DNA of 50,887 nucleotides, from IMG/VR virus record IMGVR_UViG_3300035698_002459, positions 1-50,887 of that record, one strand, 5' to 3'. Positions 1 to 8,498 of this stretch are shown here, one piece after another (the first letter of the stretch is position 1; every line of letters begins with the position of its first letter). Source of the DNA: a virus. Position numbers and translations under genes: made by a program. A model generated the notes under the pieces. It saw only the letters and a program-made list of their open reading frames with translations, did not search any database and was not told where the DNA came from.

Positions 1-447
1 GCCAGAGTTACTAGCATAGTCAGAATCACATATAGAGACAGAACCAGAGCCACAGACAGCGCTAGAGCCAGAGCCAGAGCCAGAGTCAGAGCCAGAGCCA
101 GAGCCAGAGAAGAGCCAGAGCCAGAGCCAGAGAAGTTTGACCCACATGACCCGGATTTTGCAGAGCCAGAATCGACCAGGGATAAACTTCGACAAATTGG
201 ACAAGCGCGGATGTTCTTCAGAAGACTCAAGGATCAGATTAGTGACAAGCCTGGTGGATTTACGATGAAAAGCGTTCAAGAGGTTGCTGGTTTTATGCAC
301 TTTATGCACTCCGATAGTCCCAACAGTAAAACTCTTCATAGGGTCATTGCTTACTTGGTTCGAAACGACTATCTGACAATGACAGACTTGCCAGATGGTG
401 GACAAGGATTCTCGATCAATTGGAACAGACCTAGAAATAATTCTTGA
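1..447 (+). CDS. Partial winged-helix-like protein with repeat-encoded N-terminus
   Basis: The reading frame is open from the first base of the window and stops at 447, so the N-terminus is probably missing; the only in-frame ATG is at 211. The first part is encoded by a hexanucleotide repeat. It reads as Arg-Ala repeats and then switches to Glu-Pro repeats after a 5-base interruption at 106-110. The C-terminal 80 residues (from about ATG 211) look like a compact helical DNA-binding unit: a helix, the stretch SVQEVAGFMHFM, a second helix RVIAYLVRNDYL and a glycine wing-like turn DGGQGFSI. This resembles a winged helix, but I recognise no named family. It ends 42 bases before the resolvase gene. 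Function unknown; DNA binding is an inference from fold-like pattern only. Confidence 0.45.
   Translation, partial: ARVTSIVRITYRDRTRATDSARARARARVRARARAREEPEPEPEKFDPHDPDFAEPESTRDKLRQIGQARMFFRRLKDQISDKPGGFTMKSVQEVAGFMHFMHSDSPNSKTLHRVIAYLVRNDYLTMTDLPDGGQGFSINWNRPRNNS
64..135 (+). repeat. AGAGCC hexanucleotide tandem repeat
   Basis: Tandem copies of AGAGCC run through this stretch with one T substitution at 86. They are interrupted by a 5-base AGAGA at 106-110, which moves the repeat out of phase by one base. Both blocks end in AGAGAAG. In the open reading frame the first block encodes Arg-Ala and the second Glu-Pro. Such repeats are prone to polymerase slippage and to assembly error near contig ends. 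Confidence 0.85.
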
Positions 448-489
448 CTCTGAATCAGAAGAAATACATCCTCTCCTTGAGGTGATTTA

Positions 490-1011
490 ATGATTTTAGG
501 TTTAGACATATCAACCGTTTGTACCGGTATCGCCATCTTGGACAATGATGGGAAGCTAGTTTTAACAGACTTCGCTGCTTCTGATAGTAAAGATTTGGAT
601 CTGTTTGATAAAACCAAACTCCAACTTTCAATTATAAATGAGATAATTGAAAAGTATGATATAACACATATCTTTATTGAATCTCCTCTGCAAAAGTTTA
701 GACCTGGATCTTCAAGCGCTCATACAATCGCAGTATTGCTCAAGGTAAACTATGCAGTCTCCTGGGTGTTATACGCGACTTATGGAATTAAAGCAGAGTT
801 TCTCAGCAGAAGTTCTGCAAGAGTGGGAGTGTGTGGTACAAAGAAAAGAGGCGAGAAAGATAAGAAGATTTGCCTAGACTGGTGTATCCTGAATGAGCCA
901 CTTTTCTCCTTGACGATGGGTCCACGGGGTGGTATCAAACCCTTTAACTATGATAAGGCCGACGCCATCATTATAGCTAGAGCGGGATTTTGGAAAGTTC
1001 ATCCAAGATAG
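490..1011 (+). CDS. RuvC-like Holliday junction resolvase (RNase H fold)
   Basis: The 173-residue protein begins with the RuvC/RNase H strand motif ILGLDIS (Asp6). It continues with FIESPL (Glu64) and ends with YDKADAIIIA (Asp155 and Asp158), giving the spaced acidic residues expected for two-metal nuclease chemistry. Length and motif order match the phage/bacterial RuvC-like resolvase family, which cuts four-way junctions and branched replicative DNA before packaging. T4 uses endonuclease VII (gp49) for this job, so a RuvC-type enzyme would be a replacement. A Shine-Dalgarno GAGGTGA sits just before the ATG. The 3' end overlaps the primase gene by 22 bases, suggesting coupled translation. 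Confidence 0.75.
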   Translation: MILGLDISTVCTGIAILDNDGKLVLTDFAASDSKDLDLFDKTKLQLSIINEIIEKYDITHIFIESPLQKFRPGSSSAHTIAVLLKVNYAVSWVLYATYGIKAEFLSRSSARVGVCGTKKRGEKDKKICLDWCILNEPLFSLTMGPRGGIKPFNYDKADAIIIARAGFWKVHPR

Positions 1012-1934
1012 AGTTACTGACACGGCACTTCGGATCTCCAGAGAGACACGCGGGTGAATACCTTTTTCTATGCCCAGCCTGCAAAGGTCCAAAAAGAAAG
1101 CTATCTGTAAACTTCGATAAGAACGTTTTCAAATGTTGGGTCTGTAAATATTCAGGGAAAGATGTCAAGATTCTAATCCGAGACCACATTGGTGGTTTCA
1201 TAGATTGGGACATCAAAGACTCATCAACTCCCCTGGAATCCTTTAAGGAGGTTTTCTACAACCAGCAGGAAAAAGAAGTTGAAGAGAAGGAAACATTCTT
1301 CCCCGAGAACTTTATCCCAATGACAACAACCCGTGAAACTCGGTTGTTGGAGTCTGCCCAGGATTATCTAAGACAGAGAGGGATAACCCGAAAGGACCAA
1401 ATCAAATGGAGAATCGGATACTGCGAGGGTGAAAACCTTTACGGTAGAATAATCATTCCTTCATTTGATTCTGAAGGTGATTGTAACTTCTATGTTGCAA
1501 GAACCTTTACTGGCCAAAAGATTAAATACTGGATTCCTGCCACGAAGAAGAAGAACATCATCTTCAACGAACTAGACATTGATTGGTCCAAACCTGTCAC
1601 TCTGGTTGAAGGAGTCTTTGATGCTATCAACGCTGGCGAGAATGTAATTCCATTGCTGGGATCTGCCCTTGACAAAGGTGGGTCAAGGTTGTTTTCAAAG
1701 ATCATCGAGAACACCTCTAGAGTGTATATGGCCTTAGACAATGACAAGGATGCGAAGAGAGCAGCGACCAAAATTGCAAAATTGTTCTTGGAATATCAAA
1801 TAGAAGTTTTTATGGTCGATCTTGGCGATGCGAACGATCCTGGCGAAATGACCAAGTCTGAATTTCAGGAATGCAAAGAAAGTGCAACACCATTTAATTT
1901 CTATTCCTCTTTGAGAGAAGCACTAACACGATAA
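990..1934 (+). CDS. 61: DNA primase, zinc-finger plus TOPRIM (gp61/DnaG type)
   Basis: The 314-residue protein has an N-terminal zinc ribbon, CPAC at 28-31 and CWVC at 49-52, as in DnaG-type primases. It is followed by a TOPRIM domain with the glutamate motif LVEGVFDA and the metal motif ALDNDKDA. It should synthesise RNA primers for the lagging strand with the DnaB-type helicase encoded at 45446. T4 gp61 is of similar size (about 340 aa). The start is a TTG at 990 inside the resolvase gene; no later ATG would keep the zinc ribbon. The gene is followed by a 54-base gap with no clear terminator. Confidence 0.85.
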   Translation: MESSSKIELLTRHFGSPERHAGEYLFLCPACKGPKRKLSVNFDKNVFKCWVCKYSGKDVKILIRDHIGGFIDWDIKDSSTPLESFKEVFYNQQEKEVEEKETFFPENFIPMTTTRETRLLESAQDYLRQRGITRKDQIKWRIGYCEGENLYGRIIIPSFDSEGDCNFYVARTFTGQKIKYWIPATKKKNIIFNELDIDWSKPVTLVEGVFDAINAGENVIPLLGSALDKGGSRLFSKIIENTSRVYMALDNDKDAKRAATKIAKLFLEYQIEVFMVDLGDANDPGEMTKSEFQECKESATPFNFYSSLREALTR

Positions 1935-1988
1935 AAATGTTTGATAAATAGAGTCTGTATATAAAGATATTGGACTAATTACCGTATT

Positions 1989-3983
1989 ATGAAAGTAAAG
2001 TTCCTATTAAGAGAAATCTCTGCCAAGAATCTCACAAAGAAGTTTCCTGCTTGGGGATACGTTATCAGTCTATTGTCAGACGCTGATCCATCAAATACTG
2101 ACAAATATCTTGATTGGATGTTTGGTAAATACAAAAAAGTTACAAAGAAATTGGTAGAGAAGGAAAGTTGGATAAATCCAAAACTAGATGATGGCACTGA
2201 TGCTTCTCTATTTCTTTTGAAGATGATCTCAGCGGTGCAAGAGTTTCACCAGAACGCGAACTTCTTTCAGACTTCAAAATCCTTCCAAACAAAAGTAAAT
2301 CCCGACATCTATAGCTACAAAACAATAGACGAGCTTCACGCCATAGTTTTCGAAGACGAAAGCAAAGCACTTGAGGAAAGCGATGTCTGTCTTGATAATC
2401 AAGACGTTTATGCCACCAGACCACTAGATGATTTTGCTTGTGCATATTGGGGCAGGGGAACTCCTTGGTGTATATCTCAGTTGGAGAATAATTATTATAA
2501 CGATTACACTAATGATGAAAAATTGGTCTTTGTCCACTATTTTTTGAAGAACCTAAAAGACCTTGACTCAACCGGAGAACACAAGTTTTGGAAACTGACT
2601 CGTCAATTTGACAGAGAAGGAGACCTGGAAGAAACTTGGACATACCCAAATCATGGAATAGAGAATGATGAGTTTACGGCCTATTTGACATTGAATGTCT
2701 TGTGCGGATCTAAAACGTTCAAAGATAACTTCAAGTGGCAACATGTGTTCCCTCCTACCAAGCCAACATATGGCGACGGTCCAGGTACCATTACGGGCGG
2801 ATTCGGCCCTTTACCAGACAGTTCATTGACTTCTCGATCCGGGATGCTCATGGAGATTTATGAATCGTTCTTAACTCCAGAACAGATACAACAAGTTGTG
2901 AAAGACATTCGGGAAAAATATTCCGACAATGAAAGATTCATGGGCAAGACGATCACGAACATCCCAGAGCTTTACGCCAGCGTTCAAGACGTTATCGCCC
3001 AACGAGATTTGGAAAGGTCTGAACAGAAGATCGCAGAAAGTATTGAAGCAAACCCGATGGGGATTCCCTTTGAAAAATTTGAAAAACACGTCGACAACTT
3101 CTCTTCAAGATATTTCAACCCCTCTACGGAGGAAGGGAATATGGAGGGAAACACGGTTTATGTCTGGATGTCTGGATACATAGATCTTAATGATATATAT
3201 TCCATGTGTGACAATGAAGAAATCATAAAGAGATCTCATAATTATGAGTCCATTGCAGATCTGCTCATTAATGAACTGTATCTTGATGATCTTGATATTC
3301 AAGATTCATATGTTGATGGCTCCCATTTACAATTAAGTTTTGATACCATAGTCACAAGTGATCCTGATCACTTGGAACAAGAACTTGACCAGTTTGATGA
3401 TGCTCGAGTAACAAGAGCCATGGAAAAATTAGTTGAAAAGCTGGACAAAAAATTCAATATAGAATATTTTGATACTGACGAACTTGAAGACATATTTCTT
3501 CACATCGACGGGCGATTTCCATTTCCAATTGAAGTGGATATTGAACAAGAAGAAGTTTCGATCACTATTCCATTCGAATTTAATATCGATGTTAAATCAG
3601 CAGGAGAGGAACTAAGAAGTCCCGCCTTGACGCCCTTGACCCAATACCGACAAAAAATGATCAAACTGGTTAAGTATTGGAAATTAAAGTATAAAATCGG
3701 CTACGAAACGGAACTGCAAATAGATGCTAGGCTGTCTCGGTCTTGGTCTTGGGCTCAGGGGCCAAGAGCGCCAACTAGAGTAACCCCTGGAAATATGATC
3801 GTTAGAATGATCTACAGGTTTGAACACGGATCTGATATTGTATCAAGTGACACGATTAAGAATGAAGCTTATAGCATTCTCGGAGCATATGATCAGATCA
3901 AACTAGACCTTGAGAAAACATTTCTCCAATACGATTTAAAATATGAAAGCCTAAGAAACTGGTTAAGCAAGTTTGTGTTATAA
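1989..3983 (+). CDS. Large uncharacterised protein with GTPWCI motif
   Basis: This 664-residue protein is not a family I can name. Around residue 153 it carries YWGRGTPWCISQ followed by an aromatic-rich stretch. A G-T-x-W-C-I core near a Phe/Tyr-rich strand is something I have seen in other large-phage hypothetical proteins and in PcfJ-like proteins, but I would not transfer a function. The second half is very acidic, with many Asp/Glu and Leu repeats between residues 400 and 560. The C-terminus is basic and aromatic. It has no signal peptide or membrane segment. It lies between the primase and the recombination nuclease genes, so a role in DNA metabolism or early takeover is possible. The ATG is preceded by a weak ribosome site. 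Confidence 0.45.
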   Translation: MKVKFLLREISAKNLTKKFPAWGYVISLLSDADPSNTDKYLDWMFGKYKKVTKKLVEKESWINPKLDDGTDASLFLLKMISAVQEFHQNANFFQTSKSFQTKVNPDIYSYKTIDELHAIVFEDESKALEESDVCLDNQDVYATRPLDDFACAYWGRGTPWCISQLENNYYNDYTNDEKLVFVHYFLKNLKDLDSTGEHKFWKLTRQFDREGDLEETWTYPNHGIENDEFTAYLTLNVLCGSKTFKDNFKWQHVFPPTKPTYGDGPGTITGGFGPLPDSSLTSRSGMLMEIYESFLTPEQIQQVVKDIREKYSDNERFMGKTITNIPELYASVQDVIAQRDLERSEQKIAESIEANPMGIPFEKFEKHVDNFSSRYFNPSTEEGNMEGNTVYVWMSGYIDLNDIYSMCDNEEIIKRSHNYESIADLLINELYLDDLDIQDSYVDGSHLQLSFDTIVTSDPDHLEQELDQFDDARVTRAMEKLVEKLDKKFNIEYFDTDELEDIFLHIDGRFPFPIEVDIEQEEVSITIPFEFNIDVKSAGEELRSPALTPLTQYRQKMIKLVKYWKLKYKIGYETELQIDARLSRSWSWAQGPRAPTRVTPGNMIVRMIYRFEHGSDIVSSDTIKNEAYSILGAYDQIKLDLEKTFLQYDLKYESLRNWLSKFVL

Positions 3984-4010
3984 CCTATTACTATCCATCT
4001 AGGGATTAGA

Positions 4011-7000
4011 ATGATTAAGATTGCACATATCGCCGACACCCACTGGCGAAACCTTGAACGACACGCAGAATTCAGAACGGTATTAACAGAACTCATCTCT
4101 CAGCTTAAAACAGCGAAAGTTGATCTAATTGTACACTGTGGGGACATGGTTCATCAAAAGACCAACATCTCTCCAGAGTTAGTTGATAATGTAGCTTGGT
4201 TTATGCGAGAGCTTGCAGACATCTCTCCGTTGTATATGATCCTGGGAAACCACGATGGCTCTGTTAACAACAGGAGCAGGCAGGACGCAATCTCTCCGAT
4301 TGTAAATTCCCTAGCACATGTGAATATCAAGCTCTTTAAAGAGACCCAAAAGTTCTATCACTATAAGAAACCGGAAGGGTATAGATCCTCCGTCGTTGTT
4401 GATGAGGACATTTGTTTTTCATTTTATTCATGCTTTGATGAAATAGAAAGACTTGAAATAGACCCAAATGATATCAACATTGCTCTCTATCATGGTCCAC
4501 TCAATAATTCCCTGACAGATTCAGACTTCGCTCTGATAGACGATGATTATCTAAAAAAGTCATTCTTTGAAGGATACGATTTTGTCATGCTCGGAGATAT
4601 CCACAAGCAGCAAATGCTCGATAAGGATGGGAGAATTGCATATTGTGGCTCCACCGTTCAACAGAACTTTGGCGAGGATGACAACAAAGGTTGTTTAATT
4701 TGGAACATCGAGTCCAAAGACAAATGGGACATTGATAGACTTGAAATCAAAAACCCCAATCCGTTCATCACTGTCAATCTCGACAAGGGAGATGCCTGGA
4801 CACCAGTGAAAGGATCTAGGTTGAAGTTTGTTGGCTCAAAAGAACTGTGTGCCAATGCTCTATCTTTGTTCGACAAGAGCCAAGTCGAAAGCGTTGTCTG
4901 TCAATACACAGATACAAGCGTTGCCTTGATTAGTAAAAATATTAAAGAGGTAAAGAGCAACCTATCAGATGTTGAATTCCAAAACGAATTCATCAAAGAA
5001 AACGTAGAGCTAGACGATTCTATTGTTGATGATATTTGCAATCTCAATACGAAATACAATAAGAAGCTAACCATTAAATCCAAACTAAATGACGTTTGGA
5101 CGATCAATAAGCTCTCTTGGAAAGGGCTGTTTAATTTCCGAGGCGAACAAGAGATTGATTTTAGACACAAAAAGATAACTGGTGTTTTTGGATCGAATTA
5201 CTCTGGCAAATCCAGCTTGATCGAAAGCATGATTTGGACCATCTTCGGGAAAACATCTAAAAACATCTCCAAAAATAGCCACTTCCTCAACAACCTGTCT
5301 GATGCAGGCTGGGGCAAGGTTGAGCTTGAGTTGGATGGTAGAATCTACATCATCGAGAGAAAGCTCAAGAGGGGCTCAAAAACGGTCACTGTGAAGCTTT
5401 CCTTCCACTGCGATGGTAACGATCTCACTGGCGATACGAAGAACGATACAGAGAAAACCATTCAAAAAGTGTTTGGAATGTATTCCGATTTTGTTCTGAT
5501 TTCGCTATCCTCTCAGTTCAATAATTTCGGACTGATTGACCACGGCGACACGAAAAGGAAAGAGATCATATCAAGGTTCTTGGACTTGGACTTTTTCAGT
5601 GAAATCGACCCACATGTAAAAGACGATATCGTTAGAATGAAGGCAAGGTGTTCAGCCCTCTCGGACGACTTTGCAGCCAAAATTGATAAAGAAGAGAAAT
5701 CGATCGAGGAAAATCAAGGTTGGTTAGATGAGCTTGAAGAAGTTCTGGGCCTGGAAACCACTCTTCATGCGACAATCGGAATGAAAATCCCAGAAATCCA
5801 GGCAGAGATAGACTCTCACCAAGTTCCATTCATGGATTTGGATGCGTTGGTGAAAGCGAAATATAAAACAGAAGAGGATATTGAAGAATGTGTTGAAGGT
5901 ATCAAAAGAAATACCGAGTATTACGATCAACAAGCGGCCACTCTCAGATACACTGAAGAAGCTATTTCAACGACCTCCAGGGAAGAACTGGTAACGCTCG
6001 TTACGCTTCACAACGAAATCAAACAGAAAATTTCTAACCTAAAGCACGACCTGAATGTCAACGAGACATCTTTAAACCTTGCGAAAGAAAACGCAGAACT
6101 TTTATATGGTGTCCCGTGTGGTGGTGAATATACCAAGTGCAAATTTCTATTGAGCGCAATCGGGGATAAGGCAAGGATTCCAGAACTAACAACGATCGTA
6201 GATTCAGACTTGATTGTACTTGCCAATCTAGAAGAGTCTCAAATCAAGGATCGCTCCGGGGACTTGGCAAGACTTGATGACTTAGAAAGGGATAGGTCTC
6301 ATCTTGTCAAAGATATGAATCGTTCGCAAGAATCCATAAAGGGTCAAGAAAAGACAATGGCCAGGTTACAGGCCGATCTAGCAGTCAATGTGAAATCAAT
6401 TGATGTTTACTATGAAAACCAAAAATCCTTAGAGAGAAGGCACATACTCATAGGCAAGAGAATAGCGTTCGATGACTCGCTTGAAATTTCCGCCAAAAAG
6501 ATAATGAAGCTCCAAGTTGAAAAGCTTTCCTTGGGTAATAAAATATTGATATCTCAATCAAGGTCGGAACAAATTACGGAAGCGAAAGAAAAGTGGTCCA
6601 AGTCAAATTCCGAACTTGCACTCTTGGAAAAATACAGAAAAATTATTGGCAAGAACGGATTGCCGTTGTTGTTAATTAAGAACTATATACCCAAGATTAA
6701 CGACATCGTAAACGCAACTCTCTCAGATATTGTCACCTTCAGGGTCAAAATGTGGATAGAGTCTGATAAGATTCAGATTTCATTGCTAAGAGGTGATCAG
6801 CAAGTCCTAATAGAATCCTGTTCGGGAGCAGAGAAAACCTTGGTATCTCTCGCCCTAAGATCCGCCCTCTACAATATAACACCGCTATCCAAATCTAAGT
6901 TTTTGATTATGGATGAACCAGGAACTTCTTTAGATAGAAATCACATTTTGAACTTCAAGAAACTACTTAATGTGTTGGAAGATAGTTTTGATTCTATTAT

Positions 7001-7076
7001 GATAGTAACACATATCGATGAAATTAAAGACATGGTTGAGACCATAATAGAGGTCGAAAACGGAAGAATCGTCTAA
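4011..7076 (+). CDS. Single-chain Mre11-Rad50 (SbcD-SbcC, gp47-gp46) recombination nuclease
   Basis: The 1021-residue protein joins two enzymes that T4 encodes separately. Residues 1 to about 330 form a Mre11/SbcD metallophosphoesterase with HIADTH (Asp9, His11), HCGDMVH (Asp45), GNHD (80-82) and MLGDIH. From about residue 360 a Rad50/SbcC ATPase follows. It has Walker A GSNYSGKS (394-401), long coiled-coil arms, a probable hook with Cys703 and Cys710 at the apex, the ABC signature SCSGAEK (936-942), Walker B FLIMDEPG (964-971) and the His switch VTHIDE. Together these process DNA ends for recombination-dependent replication and host DNA breakdown. The hook cysteines are separated by six residues instead of the usual CxxC. 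The frame is continuous with no internal restart, so the fusion looks real. Confidence 0.9.
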   Translation: MIKIAHIADTHWRNLERHAEFRTVLTELISQLKTAKVDLIVHCGDMVHQKTNISPELVDNVAWFMRELADISPLYMILGNHDGSVNNRSRQDAISPIVNSLAHVNIKLFKETQKFYHYKKPEGYRSSVVVDEDICFSFYSCFDEIERLEIDPNDINIALYHGPLNNSLTDSDFALIDDDYLKKSFFEGYDFVMLGDIHKQQMLDKDGRIAYCGSTVQQNFGEDDNKGCLIWNIESKDKWDIDRLEIKNPNPFITVNLDKGDAWTPVKGSRLKFVGSKELCANALSLFDKSQVESVVCQYTDTSVALISKNIKEVKSNLSDVEFQNEFIKENVELDDSIVDDICNLNTKYNKKLTIKSKLNDVWTINKLSWKGLFNFRGEQEIDFRHKKITGVFGSNYSGKSSLIESMIWTIFGKTSKNISKNSHFLNNLSDAGWGKVELELDGRIYIIERKLKRGSKTVTVKLSFHCDGNDLTGDTKNDTEKTIQKVFGMYSDFVLISLSSQFNNFGLIDHGDTKRKEIISRFLDLDFFSEIDPHVKDDIVRMKARCSALSDDFAAKIDKEEKSIEENQGWLDELEEVLGLETTLHATIGMKIPEIQAEIDSHQVPFMDLDALVKAKYKTEEDIEECVEGIKRNTEYYDQQAATLRYTEEAISTTSREELVTLVTLHNEIKQKISNLKHDLNVNETSLNLAKENAELLYGVPCGGEYTKCKFLLSAIGDKARIPELTTIVDSDLIVLANLEESQIKDRSGDLARLDDLERDRSHLVKDMNRSQESIKGQEKTMARLQADLAVNVKSIDVYYENQKSLERRHILIGKRIAFDDSLEISAKKIMKLQVEKLSLGNKILISQSRSEQITEAKEKWSKSNSELALLEKYRKIIGKNGLPLLLIKNYIPKINDIVNATLSDIVTFRVKMWIESDKIQISLLRGDQQVLIESCSGAEKTLVSLALRSALYNITPLSKSKFLIMDEPGTSLDRNHILNFKKLLNVLEDSFDSIMIVTHIDEIKDMVETIIEVENGRIV

Positions 7077-7093
7077 CGCTAGGAGATATTATT

Positions 7094-7408
7094 ATGAACT
7101 TACCATTAACATTTGACGCGGCCCCCGAACTAGGTACTCTAGCTCTTATCATTGTTCTGTCCGCATTTGTAGCGGTGGCCCTAACTCAAGTCGTGAAGAT
7201 GACATGGGATTTCGTCAGGAAGACGCAGGGCGTGACTGGGCAGGCAGCAGCATCGAACTTCGTACTCAGGTCCAGCAGCATCGTGCTCGGCGCTGTATCG
7301 GCCTGTCTGATGGGCGCTGGCTTCGGCTGGTGGGCTGTCATGGCAGGAATCATCGGTGGCGGATTCGGAACTTGGATCGTCAAGAAAGCAAAAGCAAAAG
7401 TGGCATAA
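7094..7408 (+). CDS. Small membrane protein, holin-like
   Basis: The 104-residue protein has a hydrophobic segment at about 16-36 (LALIIVLSAFVAVALTQVV), a basic middle, a second hydrophobic region at about 60-95 rich in Gly/Ala/Trp, and a lysine-rich tail (KKAKAKVA). Two membrane spans, small size and a charged C-terminus fit the holin class, which opens the inner membrane at lysis. The two following membrane proteins support a lysis cassette, but no endolysin is visible nearby. A strong AGGAGATATT ribosome site precedes the ATG. The gene is noticeably GC-richer than its neighbours. It could instead be a superinfection or membrane-takeover protein. Confidence 0.45.
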   Translation: MNLPLTFDAAPELGTLALIIVLSAFVAVALTQVVKMTWDFVRKTQGVTGQAAASNFVLRSSSIVLGAVSACLMGAGFGWWAVMAGIIGGGFGTWIVKKAKAKVA

Positions 7409-7720
7409 ATGTCAGGAAGTATTTTAAACCAAAAGAGAAGAAAGACTTTTAAAGGCTTCACGATTTTGTATCAACTTGAGCCAAAACTTGGAGTCCATAC
7501 TTTTCTTCTAGAAGAGATACGTTACTCACTTGAGGACGGGAAAGTCGTCCCAAGGACAACTAATTTATATGGGTCTAATTCTCTGGGAAATGCTATCGAA
7601 TGCATTTCTCCAGAGGATATTGAAATGAAATTCTATAAGCCTGGAGAATATCTGGAGTTGCGAAAGTATTACGATCCAAACAAGCATCAAGATGCATCGG
7701 TTCGTCCAGAAGGAGATTGA
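7409..7720 (+). CDS. Uncharacterised small protein
   Basis: This 103-residue protein begins with a basic stretch (QKRRKTFKGF). It continues as mixed beta-like sequence with EEIRYSLEDGKVVPRTTNLYG in its middle and an acidic tail. It has no cysteines, signal peptide or membrane segment. Its ATG follows the stop of the holin-like gene without a gap and without a clear ribosome site, suggesting coupled translation. It lies inside a run of membrane-protein genes. I do not recognise it. Confidence 0.5.
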   Translation: MSGSILNQKRRKTFKGFTILYQLEPKLGVHTFLLEEIRYSLEDGKVVPRTTNLYGSNSLGNAIECISPEDIEMKFYKPGEYLELRKYYDPNKHQDASVRPEGD

Positions 7721-7721
7721 T

Positions 7722-8045
7722 ATGAAAACCTTTTTCAAGAAGTATTGGCTTAAGATTGTAATTGGGTTTGCCGTTGTATTTGGGACTCTTTTAATTTTCA
7801 GATTCTTTTCCGGTAATGACAAATTAAAGACTAAGCTCAAAGAGGTTGCCGACGAGAGCCGGAAGAAAGTTGTAGAAATAGACACGAAGAAGAAACTTGA
7901 ACAAATTGAAATCCGAGTCGAGCTTGAAGAAAACCTCAAGAGAAAGGTTGTTCTAAAGAGAAGCCTTGTGTTAATCAAAAAAATACCCGATCGCAAGAAG
8001 CGATTGGAATCGCTGATAGCCTTCCATAAAAGGATTAGAAAATGA
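7722..8045 (+). CDS. Membrane-anchored coiled-coil protein (inner-spanin-like)
   Basis: The ATG at 7722 is chosen because AAGGAG lies just upstream and the product then begins MKTFFKKYWLK. A single N-terminal membrane segment (about residues 10-28) is followed by a long, highly charged helix rich in Lys and Glu, for a total of 107 residues. That layout, an N-in anchor with a periplasmic coiled coil, matches inner-membrane spanins. Position after a holin-like gene and before a gene with a signal peptide supports a lysis role, but the evidence is architectural only. The 3' end overlaps the next gene by four bases. Confidence 0.4.
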   Translation: MKTFFKKYWLKIVIGFAVVFGTLLIFRFFSGNDKLKTKLKEVADESRKKVVEIDTKKKLEQIEIRVELEENLKRKVVLKRSLVLIKKIPDRKKRLESLIAFHKRIRK

Positions 8046-8437
8046 GATTGATGATTGGAATCATAGTATTCCTTATGATATCCGGCCCCGTGTACGGGCA
8101 AGTGGAAGTTTTAGACTTTGATCCAATAGCTACGGAAATCACCCTTGACGAAGAAACTTTTGCAGGGATTTTGGTGGATGAAGAGGATTACTCAAGATAT
8201 GTTGATATAGAGATCGACAATCAGGTATTGAAGACGGAGAACAGACTTTTAAAGGAAAGCGTCTCTTCTCTAGAGAGAGGGTACAACTCCATCCTAGATA
8301 CTCATGATAAATTCGCAAATAAGATTACAGATTTGAGCAAGCGATCTTGGTTTCAAGTAAACAAAGGATGGTTTGCAATGGTGTTGGGATTTGTAGTTGG
8401 AGCCGGAACTGTGGCTCTGGTAGTCTCCATAGATTAG
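8042..8437 (+). CDS. Secreted/membrane protein with signal peptide and C-terminal membrane span
   Basis: The 131-residue protein starts with a signal-peptide-like segment (MIGIIVFLMISGPVYGQ, cleavage plausible after Gly-19 or nearby). It has an acidic, coiled-coil-prone middle (about 70-100) and ends with a hydrophobic segment AMVLGFVVGAGTVALVV before a two-residue tail. It would therefore expose its middle to the periplasm between two anchors or, after cleavage, be a C-terminally anchored protein. No lipobox cysteine is present, so it is not a classical outer spanin. The ATG overlaps the preceding stop (AAATGA). Role in lysis is possible. Confidence 0.4.
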   Translation: MRLMIGIIVFLMISGPVYGQVEVLDFDPIATEITLDEETFAGILVDEEDYSRYVDIEIDNQVLKTENRLLKESVSSLERGYNSILDTHDKFANKITDLSKRSWFQVNKGWFAMVLGFVVGAGTVALVVSID

Positions 8438-8498
8438 ACTTGACTGGTTTAAACTTGGTTGTTAATATGCATGGATATATATCATAGGAGGTATTCAA

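Noticed and set aside
64-135. Tandem repeat considered as CRISPR
   Set aside because: The 6-base units are contiguous with no spacers; it is a simple coding repeat.
6111-6145. Standard CxxC Rad50 zinc hook
   Set aside because: The two cysteines at the coiled-coil apex are six residues apart, so it is not a standard hook and is reported as atypical.
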